From positions 1 to 5,984 of the forward strand of contig JAEORJ010000165.1 of NCBI GenBank assembly GCA_016840945.1: a DNA stretch of 5,984 nucleotides, written 5' to 3'. A program made the translations under genes and the position numbers. Below the pieces are notes generated by a model. It was not told where the DNA came from. It made no database searches and saw only the letters and a list, made by a program, of their open reading frames with translations. The DNA comes from Candidatus Gerdarchaeota archaeon. GTDB taxonomy: Archaea; Asgardarchaeota; Heimdallarchaeia; JABLTI01. This document shows, in pieces, positions 1 to 5,532 of this stretch (within the stretch, counting starts at the first letter, position 1; the number at the start of each line of letters is the position of its first letter).

Positions 1-223
1 AAGCTATACAAGCAGCTGTGAATTGTTTACTAACTGAAGCAATCTCAAAAATAGTCTCAGATGAAATTGGCTCCTTGGTATCTAGGTTTCTTAAACCATA
101 ATTTTTCTTGATAATAAAATCACTATCTTTTATAACTCCTAAACTAGAACCTGGTGTGTAATTAGTATTCCAATTTGTATATAGACTATCTATTTCTGCT
201 GCTGATAATTCTAATTTATTCAT
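1..223 (-). CDS. Beta-lactamase-fold serine hydrolase, N-terminal part (runs off the left edge)
   Basis: Reading the minus strand from an ATG at 223-221 gives 74 open codons to the window edge. The protein shows the N-terminal pattern of class C beta-lactamase-related serine hydrolases: TPGSSLGVIKD at residues 23-33, then YGLRNLDTKEPI (42-53), then the active-site SxxK motif S63-V-S-K66 inside FEIASVSKQFTAA. In this family the Ser is the acylated nucleophile and the Lys helps activate it. The rest of the domain, including the Tyr motif and the KTG-like motif, lies outside the window. There is no signal peptide or membrane segment before the domain, so the enzyme is probably cytoplasmic. The sequence before the ATG has no Shine-Dalgarno motif, which fits a near-leaderless message. 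The substrate cannot be told; members include esterases, peptidases and amidases as well as beta-lactamases. The family call is firm, the reaction is not. Confidence 0.88.
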   Translation of the reverse strand, partial: MNKLELSAAEIDSLYTNWNTNYTPGSSLGVIKDSDFIIKKNYGLRNLDTKEPISSETIFEIASVSKQFTAACIA

Positions 224-250
224 GGTAAACAACTAAATAAAAAGAACTTA

Positions 251-270
251 TTACTTAAATTTTAATTTAC
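251..270 (-). promoter_or_regulatory. Possible archaeal promoter for the left-edge hydrolase gene
   Basis: On the minus strand this stretch reads as an A-rich element running into AATTTAAG, resembling a TFB-recognition element plus TATA box. It lies about 30-45 bases before the ATG, which would put the transcription start close to the start codon. The absence of a ribosome binding site there agrees with a short or absent leader. In DNA this AT-rich such matches are common, so this is a weak call. Confidence 0.28.
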
Positions 271-302
271 TAGTCTATCATAAAATGATTAAACAGATAT
301 GA

Positions 303-328
303 TTGATTTAACCACATGAGTTAATCAA
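303..328 (-). terminator. Imperfect hairpin over the stop codon of the two-helix membrane protein gene
   Basis: TTGATT (303-308) plus AAC (310-312) pairs with GTT (320-322) plus AATCAA (323-328), with one bulged T at 309 and a seven-base loop. The stop codon (325-327 on the minus strand) is inside the stem. Only short T runs follow on the minus strand, so a terminator or 3'-end stabilising role is uncertain. It is one of several hairpins at gene ends in this window. Confidence 0.35.
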
Positions 329-957
329 CTTCTTATCATCTGCTTAAAATAATCTGCTGTAATAATATCTTTATAATATCTTCTCATTCCCAAAACTCTG
401 ATAGTAATTGTTAACACTTTATCTTCATTCAATCCGCTTTGCTTACAAATATCAGCAATACTAATTATATCCTTATCTTGAATTATTTCCTCTACAAGTT
501 CAACTTCAGAAATATCAATGTTTTCAGGTAATTTTTGTTTCATTTCTTCTATTGCGATAACAAGTGGTTTGTCATGTGTTTCATATGTTGTTTTTGTTGA
601 TGATGTTCCATCTAAAGGACCTTCAGAAGTATCCTTCATTATTTCAAGTTCTCTTAAAGCTGAAAGTGAAACTAATCTTGGATGATTGCTAGTTTTAATT
701 CTTTTTCTTTTTAAAGATCCTCTAATTATATGAATCAATAGTAATAAAGCAATTAATGTGTATAATGTTAATACAATCATTCTACCAGCCGTCGATTTAA
801 TCGGAAAAATAAGAAGTATTGGAACTATTGTAGAGAATATTAGTAGGAATATACTTTCTAAAATTAAAGCTATTGGTGTTAATAATAACTGTCCTACAGA
901 TACAGTATTTTCGGGTTTTATATTCAAATTATCTTTAGGATCTTCCAAATATCCCAC
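325..957 (-). CDS. Two-helix membrane protein with a possible helix-turn-helix cytoplasmic tail
   Basis: I do not recognise this family. From the GTG start it has 210 residues. Two hydrophobic segments (about 23-52 and 58-79) form a hairpin, followed at once by a basic cluster KRKR (83-86), which by the positive-inside rule places the tail in the cytoplasm. A Ser/Thr-rich linker (about 108-130) leads to a charged helical region ending in ISIADICKQSGLNEDKVL (165-182), which has the spacing of a helix-turn-helix or small winged helix. The start is ambiguous: an in-frame stop lies two codons before the GTG, so the ORF cannot extend upstream. The GGGGTG that contains the GTG would also serve as a Shine-Dalgarno motif six bases before an in-frame TTG at 948-946, so the real protein may be three residues shorter. 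The gene is divergent from the next one and may share a control region with it. It could be a membrane-bound regulator, but that is inference. Confidence 0.75.
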   Translation of the reverse strand: MGYLEDPKDNLNIKPENTVSVGQLLLTPIALILESIFLLIFSTIVPILLIFPIKSTAGRMIVLTLYTLIALLLLIHIIRGSLKRKRIKTSNHPRLVSLSALRELEIMKDTSEGPLDGTSSTKTTYETHDKPLVIAIEEMKQKLPENIDISEVELVEEIIQDKDIISIADICKQSGLNEDKVLTITIRVLGMRRYYKDIITADYFKQMIRS

Positions 958-1051
958 CCCTTAAATTATTATTAAGCATTTTAGGATAAATTTTTTTCTT
1001 GTCAAATCTATCTTCTTTTTGCTAATAATCTCTATTTTTCATTATTTTTCT

Positions 1052-1066
1052 ACAAAATATTAATTA
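1052..1066 (+). promoter_or_regulatory. Possible archaeal promoter for the three-helix membrane protein gene
   Basis: ACAAAATATTAATTA has the form of an A-rich BRE followed by a TATA-like box. It would place the transcription start roughly 25-30 bases before the ATG at 1116. It lies in the 158-base divergent gap between two membrane protein genes. The call rests on consensus and position only, in very AT-rich DNA. Confidence 0.3.
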
Positions 1067-1115
1067 TTTGAAGCAGAAAAAGTGATTTAGCTAAAAATTA
1101 CTGGAAGAGAACGAT

Positions 1116-2114
1116 ATGAGTAAAGAAAAACCAAAACCATACACAACAATGGTTCTAATTTTTATTATCCTTATTACATCCCTTTCTATAGGGATTTTAG
1201 TTATTATGAGCAGTTCATTACTTGATGAATCAAAACGTTTTACAGAAACAGCTGATTTTTTTGATAACATGGCTACAATAGCTGATAATGACATTCAAAC
1301 AATTCTTCAAGAAGACAATACTAAATATGATGTGACTTTTTCGTATCTGAGTGACATGTATTATCTTAACAACAAGTATTATTCGATGTTAGAATATAAT
1401 ACCACTCATCCAGCAACTTATAGTCAGCTGCAATTTGATGAGGTTAAAATGGAATTTGTGCTGTTAATACAATCAATAATTTCAATTGTTAATGATTCTA
1501 CTGCGTTCAAATTTTCCACTATGTATCTAGATGCGAATTTAGCTAATAATTTTTCATATTTCGGTTTTGAAAATTATTTGATTACTAATGTTTGGTTTGA
1601 ATGGGTAAGTGATGTCGGTACTATAAATCCAGAAATCATTAGTTATATTGAAAACGCCTTTGCTATAGCTATAAAGCCATTGTATATACCGATTATAAAT
1701 ATTGAAAAATGGACTTATCATTTATACAATGATCTATCAGCTTTAGACGATTTACAAGCCACAAAATTACTAGATTACATTGAAGGTTATAGTGAGGATC
1801 TTTCACTGACTCTTGAGAATTTATCTCTCACTTACATAGCTGTTTATAGGGATGGTTATATTTCTCTGGCAGAAAAAATGGATACTATAATTACAAATTT
1901 GAATAACACCATTATCACCCTTGCACTTGCAGGTGTTTTAATGGGTTTTGCTACTTCGTTTGATAATATTAATTTCCGCCGTGTTAGTTTGATTGTTGGC
2001 ATACTAATTTTTGTCTTAGCAATGATTTATTTTATGTCAGCTATTGGTACACTCATCGCTATGCCTGCTAATGAAGCGGCATTAATTGGTTCCAGAAGTT
2101 TTACCTTTATGTGA
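1116..2114 (+). CDS. Membrane protein with a large extracytoplasmic helical domain, family unknown
   Basis: I do not recognise this 332-residue protein. A short charged N-terminus (MSKEKPKPY) precedes a transmembrane helix at about 12-32. Then comes a region of about 230 residues with no strongly hydrophobic span, rich in Asp, Glu, Asn, Tyr and Leu and predicted by eye to be mostly helical. Two further transmembrane helices follow at about 264-281 and 288-312, joined by a short loop with an RR pair (288-289), and the protein ends soon after. The Lys-rich N-terminus and the RR loop both suggest cytoplasmic placement, putting the 230-residue domain outside the cell. Five N-x-S/T sequons (N95, N126, N145, N235, N263) agree with an outside location where archaeal N-glycosylation could occur. 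The start is an ATG preceded by GGAAGAG at a spacing of six. A sensor-like or adhesion role is possible, but no catalytic motif or known ligand-binding signature is visible. Confidence 0.85.
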   Translation: MSKEKPKPYTTMVLIFIILITSLSIGILVIMSSSLLDESKRFTETADFFDNMATIADNDIQTILQEDNTKYDVTFSYLSDMYYLNNKYYSMLEYNTTHPATYSQLQFDEVKMEFVLLIQSIISIVNDSTAFKFSTMYLDANLANNFSYFGFENYLITNVWFEWVSDVGTINPEIISYIENAFAIAIKPLYIPIINIEKWTYHLYNDLSALDDLQATKLLDYIEGYSEDLSLTLENLSLTYIAVYRDGYISLAEKMDTIITNLNNTIITLALAGVLMGFATSFDNINFRRVSLIVGILIFVLAMIYFMSAIGTLIAMPANEAALIGSRSFTFM

Positions 2115-2144
2115 AGCAAGTTTTTGCTTCCCCTTTTTTCTTTT
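2113..2144 (+). terminator. Hairpin plus T-tract terminator overlapping the stop codon
   Basis: GAAGCAA (2113-2119) and TTGCTTC (2124-2130) form a perfect seven-base-pair stem with a four-base loop. They are followed by CCC and then TTTTTTCTTTT (2134-2144). The stem begins inside the TGA stop codon. The form is that of a bacterial-type intrinsic terminator; in archaea the T-tract alone is usually regarded as the main signal. It would separate this transcript from the convergent hydrolase gene. Confidence 0.7.
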
Positions 2145-2161
2145 AACTTGAATTTTTGCTT

Positions 2162-2191
2162 AAAAAAGAAATCATACTATATTAAGTATGA
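2162..2191 (-). terminator. Hairpin plus T-tract terminator of the surface hydrolase gene
   Basis: TCATACT (2172-2178) and AGTATGA (2185-2191) form a perfect seven-base-pair stem. The TAA stop codon (2184-2182 on the minus strand) lies in the six-base loop. Continuing on the minus strand, the sequence reads TTTCTTTTTT (2171-2162). This mirrors the terminator of the convergent gene, so the 67-base gap carries two back-to-back terminators. Confidence 0.6.
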
Positions 2192-2195
2192 ATCC
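2182..2195. repeat. Left copy of an exact 14-bp inverted repeat around the surface hydrolase gene
   Basis: This copy reads TTAAGTATGAATCC on the plus strand. It is the exact reverse complement of GGATTCATACTTAA at 3393-3406. It covers the last three codons and the stop of the hydrolase gene. Matching stops at both ends of the 14 bases, and no direct repeat flanks the pair, so it gives no evidence of transposition. Confidence 0.5.
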
Positions 2196-3369
2196 TTTTC
2201 TTTCTGATACTCAACCAAATTACTATTGTAATAGCACAAGCTAATGCAATTGATGTGGGAACAAAAATGATAGTATAAATATAGGGTCTTTGGTTCAATA
2301 AAGATGGGAAAATGTAATTATCAATAATCGTAAAATAAGGGTCAGGATCAGCATCTGATAGAGCTGCTGTAAAAATGAGTATTAGCTCTAGCTCAGGCAG
2401 AACAATTATTGTTTGGCCATATCTCCCTCTTGCAGAATATCCATGCAGACTCGGATGGGTCCACCATTGTTGACCATACCCCCACGAACCGCTAAAGGTC
2501 CAAGAAGTTTGTGTTATGTTTTGAATCCATTCTGCTGAAACGATTTGTGTTCCATCCCACAAGCCATTGTTGATATAAAGATAGCCTAATTTAGCCATCT
2601 CTCGAGGTGTTAAAAACAAGCCATGTCCACCAAAATTGATTCCTTGTTTATCTGTGAGCCAATTAAAATCATCAATACCTAGTGGTGTGAAGAGGTATTC
2701 AATCGCAAAATCTTCAGTCGACATACCAGTAGCATTGGTCAATATTGCTGATAATAAGTGACTTCCGCCAGTATCATAATTGAATATTGTACCTGGATCG
2801 GTAGCCATTGGTAAATCAAGAATATATTGAACTTGGTTTGGGGCACTCATCCAACTGCTCCAAATGATATCATCACCAGGATAGTCCATGCCAGTTGACA
2901 TCAGTAATAAATGCTTAATGGTCATTGCTTCCTTTCTAGCATCAACATTAGAGATATTCAAACCAGCAAAAAAATCAAGAACATGTTCATTTACACTAGA
3001 GATGAATCCTTTATCGATAGCTATTCCTATGAGTGTTCCCATAAAACTTTTTGTGACTGACCACTGCACATGTTTGTCATCTGGGCCCCAGAGATAGATA
3101 GAATTATACCATTCTGTAACCATATAGCCATTTCGTATTACCAACATTGAATCAACATGTGAAAATGAATGAGCATCATTCCAATTTTCCAAATAAGTTT
3201 CCATTTCCTCTAAAATACTACCATCCATAAGTTCTTGTCCGGGATTATGTGTGATCCAATCTTCTGTTGGCCAATAAGCACTAGCAAAATTATTTTCAAT
3301 CAAAAAACTAGAAATAAAAGTGCTTATCAATACCATTACTATTATCTGATTTTTCCATGGTTTATCCAT
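2182..3369 (-). CDS. Membrane-anchored extracellular beta-lactamase-fold serine hydrolase
   Basis: This is a full-length member of the beta-lactamase-related serine hydrolase family, closest in pattern to the esterase and 6-aminohexanoate-dimer-hydrolase-like group. Numbered from the ATG at 3369 (395 residues), a signal peptide spans about 1-31 (hydrophobic 9-23, possible cleavage after ASA 29-31). The nucleophile motif is S104-V-T-K107, in WSVTKSFMG. The Tyr motif is Y198-D-T-G-G, where YxN is usual in classical enzymes. A family signature GHGLFLTPREMAKLG runs 248-262. The third, KTG-like, motif is probably GRYGQ at 315-319, in front of the usual IIVLPEL strand. A C-terminal transmembrane helix (about 363-387) and the tail RKKRIHT would tether the enzyme outside the cell. 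I chose the ATG over the in-frame TTG at 3375 because AGGGA lies six bases before the ATG. A cell-surface hydrolase of an ester, amide or peptide is likely; the substrate is unknown. Confidence 0.92.
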   Translation of the reverse strand: MDKPWKNQIIVMVLISTFISSFLIENNFASAYWPTEDWITHNPGQELMDGSILEEMETYLENWNDAHSFSHVDSMLVIRNGYMVTEWYNSIYLWGPDDKHVQWSVTKSFMGTLIGIAIDKGFISSVNEHVLDFFAGLNISNVDARKEAMTIKHLLLMSTGMDYPGDDIIWSSWMSAPNQVQYILDLPMATDPGTIFNYDTGGSHLLSAILTNATGMSTEDFAIEYLFTPLGIDDFNWLTDKQGINFGGHGLFLTPREMAKLGYLYINNGLWDGTQIVSAEWIQNITQTSWTFSGSWGYGQQWWTHPSLHGYSARGRYGQTIIVLPELELILIFTAALSDADPDPYFTIIDNYIFPSLLNQRPYIYTIIFVPTSIALACAITIVIWLSIRKKRIHT

Positions 3370-3392
3370 AGGCAATCCCTAATTCTTTGACC

Positions 3393-3406
3393 GGATTCAT
3401 ACTTAA
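3393..3406. repeat. Right copy of the 14-bp inverted repeat
   Basis: GGATTCATACTTAA lies 24 bases upstream of the hydrolase start codon and mirrors 2182-2195. Its ATTCAT also pairs with ATGAAT at 3407-3412 as a local six-base inverted repeat, so it could be a protein-binding site in the gene's promoter region. A 14-base match in AT-rich DNA of this length could also be chance. Confidence 0.45.
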
Positions 3407-3464
3407 ATGAATTATTTCTAGTCTTAATTGCTAGCGATTTAATGTTGAAAGAGATTAAAGAATT

Positions 3465-3471
3465 AAAAAAA
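3465..3471 (-). terminator. T-tract terminator of the YcxB-like gene
   Basis: Seven A on the plus strand give seven T on the minus strand, about 20 bases after the TAA stop of the YcxB-like gene. A poly-T tract shortly after a stop is the usual archaeal termination signal. No good hairpin precedes it, unlike several other gene ends here. Confidence 0.45.
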
Positions 3472-3489
3472 TAGATGTTGTTTACTCAA

Positions 3490-4038
3490 TTACTTATTTC
3501 TAAGTTTTACATTTAGTAATTGAGGATTTGTAGAAGCAAGAATTATTTCTCTAAGAAGAATGATTTGTTCATCATTAAGAACTCTTTTTGGGATGATAAA
3601 ATATTCTTGTGAAGAAAGGTAGAAACAAAAAGCGCTTTTTTGTTCTACAATCTGATATAAAATATCCCAAGGATAAACCATTTGACCAAAGCTGCGATTA
3701 TAGGTGATATTATTCTTTGATAAAACTAGATTATAATTCTTGGGAATCTTGGATGATGAATACCAAATTGATTTAATTCTGGGAATAGAAATAATTGGTC
3801 TCAATATAAAAATCGTGAATATCGCCATCACTGATATTATGAAGACAATTTGATATGTTCCAAATGTGGAAGTAAAATATATGTTCAATAATAAAGCAAT
3901 ACTTGATAACAAACCTAATGCTGAAAGAATTGTTAAAGCTAAATAAATAACATTTGTATAATAATTTTCAATATAGATTCTTTTTATATCGCTAAATTCA
4001 ACATTGTAAGAAATGGTTAATTTATTATTTTCATTCAT
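3490..4038 (-). CDS. YcxB-like membrane protein
   Basis: This protein of 182 residues resembles the YcxB-like family, whose function is not established. From the ATG at 4038 it has a short soluble start, LTISYNVEFSDIKRIYIENY (7-26), like the family's N-terminus. Two transmembrane helices follow (about 30-53 and 62-80). A C-terminal soluble domain then carries the recognisable pattern: a Tyr- and Asn-containing strand, YPWDILYQIVEQKSAFCFYLS (about 122-142), the strand EYFIIPKRV (145-153), and a closing helix DEQIILLREII. Tryptophan in 'W-D/E-x-I' and the 'IPKR' motif are the typical landmarks. I preferred this ATG over the upstream in-frame GTG (4050) and TTG (4047) because AGGTG at 4052-4048, a strong archaeal Shine-Dalgarno match that includes the GTG, sits nine bases before it. 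The soluble domain probably faces the cytoplasm. No partner or substrate is evident. Confidence 0.82.
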   Translation of the reverse strand: MNENNKLTISYNVEFSDIKRIYIENYYTNVIYLALTILSALGLLSSIALLLNIYFTSTFGTYQIVFIISVMAIFTIFILRPIISIPRIKSIWYSSSKIPKNYNLVLSKNNITYNRSFGQMVYPWDILYQIVEQKSAFCFYLSSQEYFIIPKRVLNDEQIILLREIILASTNPQLLNVKLRNK

Positions 4039-4210
4039 TCTATTCAACACCTATTTCCATTTTTCTTTTACTTTCATCAGTTATTTACTTTTCTAATTAC
4101 AATAGGTTTTATTCTATGTGAATTAGAATCAAATCCTTACAATACTTTCAGATTCGTTAAAAAATGATTAATTATTTGTTTACTTAACAAGTTAGAGTGG
4201 TGATAGAAAA

Positions 4211-4241
4211 GGTAAAAACAAATAATTATAGGATTTTTACT
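4211..4241 (-). terminator. Inverted repeat just after the GyrI-like gene
   Basis: GTAAAAA (4212-4218) and TTTTTAC (4234-4240) are a perfect seven-base inverted repeat with a 15-base loop, extendable by a G-T pair at 4211/4241. On the minus strand it begins four bases after the TGA stop and is followed by CTTTTC. It is a plausible weak terminator. The long loop and short T run keep the confidence low. Confidence 0.4.
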
Positions 4242-4244
4242 GAA

Positions 4245-4736
4245 TCATTTTTTTATAACTGGAATCCAAACTTCGTGGTATTCGTTATCGGGGATAGTAT
4301 TCTTTATCCATTCAAGGGGGAACACTTCAAAATCACCAATGAAACGCCCATCGAAACGATATCCCATTTCAGATACTTGCCTATTAGCTTCAGGTGAAGA
4401 GGCTATAGTTCCTTCTTCGCCATTTTTTTCTTTGAAAATTGCTACTGTTATCTCACCTAAATCCCAACTACAAAGGCCATATTCACGATCCCAAACAAAC
4501 CCCTTCAAGGAGTCAACTTGAATACCAGCAAAATAAACTTTCGTCAATTTATTTATCCAATGCCAAAAACCAATCGCTCTTTTATCTTCATGAACGTTCT
4601 TGATATCACCTAACTTGTCAAGAACCTTCTTCCATGTTTCATCAACATCTTTTCTAAAGTCATATCCCGGTTGGTGGTTGATTACTTTTTGTATCCCAAT
4701 CACCTTAATATCCATTTTTTCTATTTTAGGTTGCAT
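4245..4736 (-). CDS. GyrI-like effector-binding domain protein
   Basis: This 163-residue protein looks like a stand-alone GyrI-like (effector-binding, BmrR C-terminal type) domain. These domains bind small, often cationic or aromatic, compounds; some homologues hydrolyse reactive ones, and others are sensor modules of regulators. Seen here are the first strand MDIKVIGIQKV (8-18), a helix with DETWKKVLDKL (32-42), the central strand KVYFAGIQVDSL (66-77), and a second half DLGEITVAIFKEKNGEEGT (92-110) with the helix SPEANRQVSEMGY (114-126). DFEVFP (135-140) follows, with Glu137 at the position of the conserved ligand-pocket acid, and the family-typical ending EVWIPVIKK. There is no DNA-binding domain, signal peptide or membrane helix, so it is probably a single-domain cytoplasmic binder. 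The ATG at 4736 has no convincing Shine-Dalgarno motif; Met8 is an alternative start. It lies about 200 bases upstream of the YcxB-like gene, too far to assume one operon. Confidence 0.8.
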   Translation of the reverse strand: MQPKIEKMDIKVIGIQKVINHQPGYDFRKDVDETWKKVLDKLGDIKNVHEDKRAIGFWHWINKLTKVYFAGIQVDSLKGFVWDREYGLCSWDLGEITVAIFKEKNGEEGTIASSPEANRQVSEMGYRFDGRFIGDFEVFPLEWIKNTIPDNEYHEVWIPVIKK

Positions 4737-5047
4737 AATATCATCATCTTTTTAATATACACTTAGTTCAAAGATAATTAAAATGCTTGAGTTATAATTT
4801 CTAAGATTTTGTTATTGATTTTCAGTAGATTGTATGAAAAAATTGGATTATAGTTAATGAAGGATTTTCATGAATATTTTTAATGTTTTTTTTTCTAGCT
4901 TTCTTGATGATTAAATTTAATAGCTTAAAATTCATTAATAGACATAATATTATTAATTGATATTTTGCATAACCATACAATAAATGTATAATTTAAGTAA
5001 TTGAAGTAAAAATTTCTATAGAAAAGTTACTATAATTGGTGGAGATT
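4737..5047. other. Divergent AT-rich intergenic region with no gene
   Basis: This stretch of about 310 bases separates the minus-strand GyrI-like gene from the plus-strand four-helix membrane protein gene. Only ORFs of a few codons are present, none convincing. It is extremely AT-rich, with a run of nine T at 4886-4894. Two short inverted repeats are visible: ATTAATA / TATTAAT (4934-4940 / 4951-4957) and ATACA / TGTAT (4975-4979 / 4985-4989). It must carry the promoters of both flanking genes. A GTATAATTTAAG stretch at 4986-4997 is the best TATA-like candidate for the right-hand gene, and a GAAATTATAAC stretch near 4792-4802 on the minus strand is one for the left-hand gene. I see no RNA gene or riboswitch. 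Confidence 0.6.
5013..5024. promoter_or_regulatory. Perfect 12-bp palindrome before the four-helix membrane protein gene
   Basis: TTTCTATAGAAA is its own reverse complement and ends 23 bases before the ATG at 5048. At this place, where a TATA box or transcription start would lie, a palindrome could be an operator for a dimeric repressor. It is short and AT-rich, so chance cannot be excluded. Confidence 0.35.
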
Positions 5048-5527
5048 ATGGTTACAGAACAAAGATTACATGAATATGGGGTTTTCCTTAACCGAAGAAA
5101 GAGATTGGCAAGTTGGGCTGTAGGGATAATTGTTCTCTTATTAACATCTGGTTGTATTATCGCAAGTGTTTTCTATCCGTTATTATTTGGATTTCCTCCA
5201 GAAGATAATAAATATCTTATTGGACTAATTTTTGGTATTTTATTACCAATTTTAATTATCAATGTTTATCTTCTCTATGAACTTAATCGCCTAAGACAAA
5301 AAAATCAACTATTTAATTGGTTAGAATTATGGTCTGTTATATTTACAGCTCTTGCAATGGCAATGCTTTTCATAGGAATAGGTTTTATCATTAGTACTGA
5401 TACTTTTCATAATTGGGTTTATACTCTATGTTTTAGTTTAGCTGGATCGCTTACTTTACTTAGCATCCCTTGTTGGGTGTTATATATAATCCGTAAAAGA
5501 AAAGCTAATATTAAAACAAAAAGTTAG
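5048..5527 (+). CDS. Four-helix integral membrane protein, family unknown
   Basis: I do not recognise this 159-residue protein. A charged N-terminus with RRKR (16-19) is followed by four predicted transmembrane helices at about 22-45, 55-78, 91-115 and 122-147, and a basic tail RKRKANIKTKS. The basic N- and C-termini, and the RLRQK segment between helices 2 and 3, place both ends and the middle loop in the cytoplasm. The other two loops are short, with a PPEDN turn (50-54) outside. No catalytic or metal-binding motif stands out. The ATG at 5048 is preferred over the in-frame TTG at 5036 because GGTGGAG (5038-5044) is a good ribosome binding site for it. Protein MVTEQRLHEYG then starts naturally. 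It lies 49 bases before the DinB-like gene on the same strand, with a strong inverted repeat between them, so co-transcription is possible but may be attenuated. Confidence 0.85.
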   Translation: MVTEQRLHEYGVFLNRRKRLASWAVGIIVLLLTSGCIIASVFYPLLFGFPPEDNKYLIGLIFGILLPILIINVYLLYELNRLRQKNQLFNWLELWSVIFTALAMAMLFIGIGFIISTDTFHNWVYTLCFSLAGSLTLLSIPCWVLYIIRKRKANIKTKS

Positions 5528-5532
5528 TTCTG

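Noticed and set aside
758..964. Plus-strand ORF of 68 codons
   Set aside because: It lies opposite the membrane helices of the two-helix membrane protein gene, has no ribosome binding site or family resemblance, and is best explained as a shadow.
1091..1294. Minus-strand ORF of 67 codons
   Set aside because: It is antisense to the start of the three-helix membrane protein gene, which has much better length and membrane architecture.
2888..3097. Plus-strand ORF of 69 codons
   Set aside because: It is antisense to the active-site region of the surface hydrolase, whose motifs are clear on the other strand.
2182..3406. Insertion sequence or transposon-like unit bounded by the 14-bp inverted repeats
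   Set aside because: No transposase is present, the left repeat lies inside coding sequence, and the bases just outside the two copies do not match as a target duplication.
4197..4521. Two plus-strand ORFs (4197-4397 and 4339-4521)
   Set aside because: Both overlap the GyrI-like gene in antisense; the GyrI-like frame has recognisable family features and these do not.
4858..4915. Tiny ORFs in the divergent gap (about 8 and 14 codons)
   Set aside because: They lack ribosome binding sites and are no longer than expected by chance in AT-rich DNA.
5048..5170. Lipoprotein signal (TSGC at residues 33-36 of the four-helix protein)
   Set aside because: Thr at the -3 position is a poor lipobox residue, and the hydrophobic stretch continues past the Cys, so it is better read as the first transmembrane helix.
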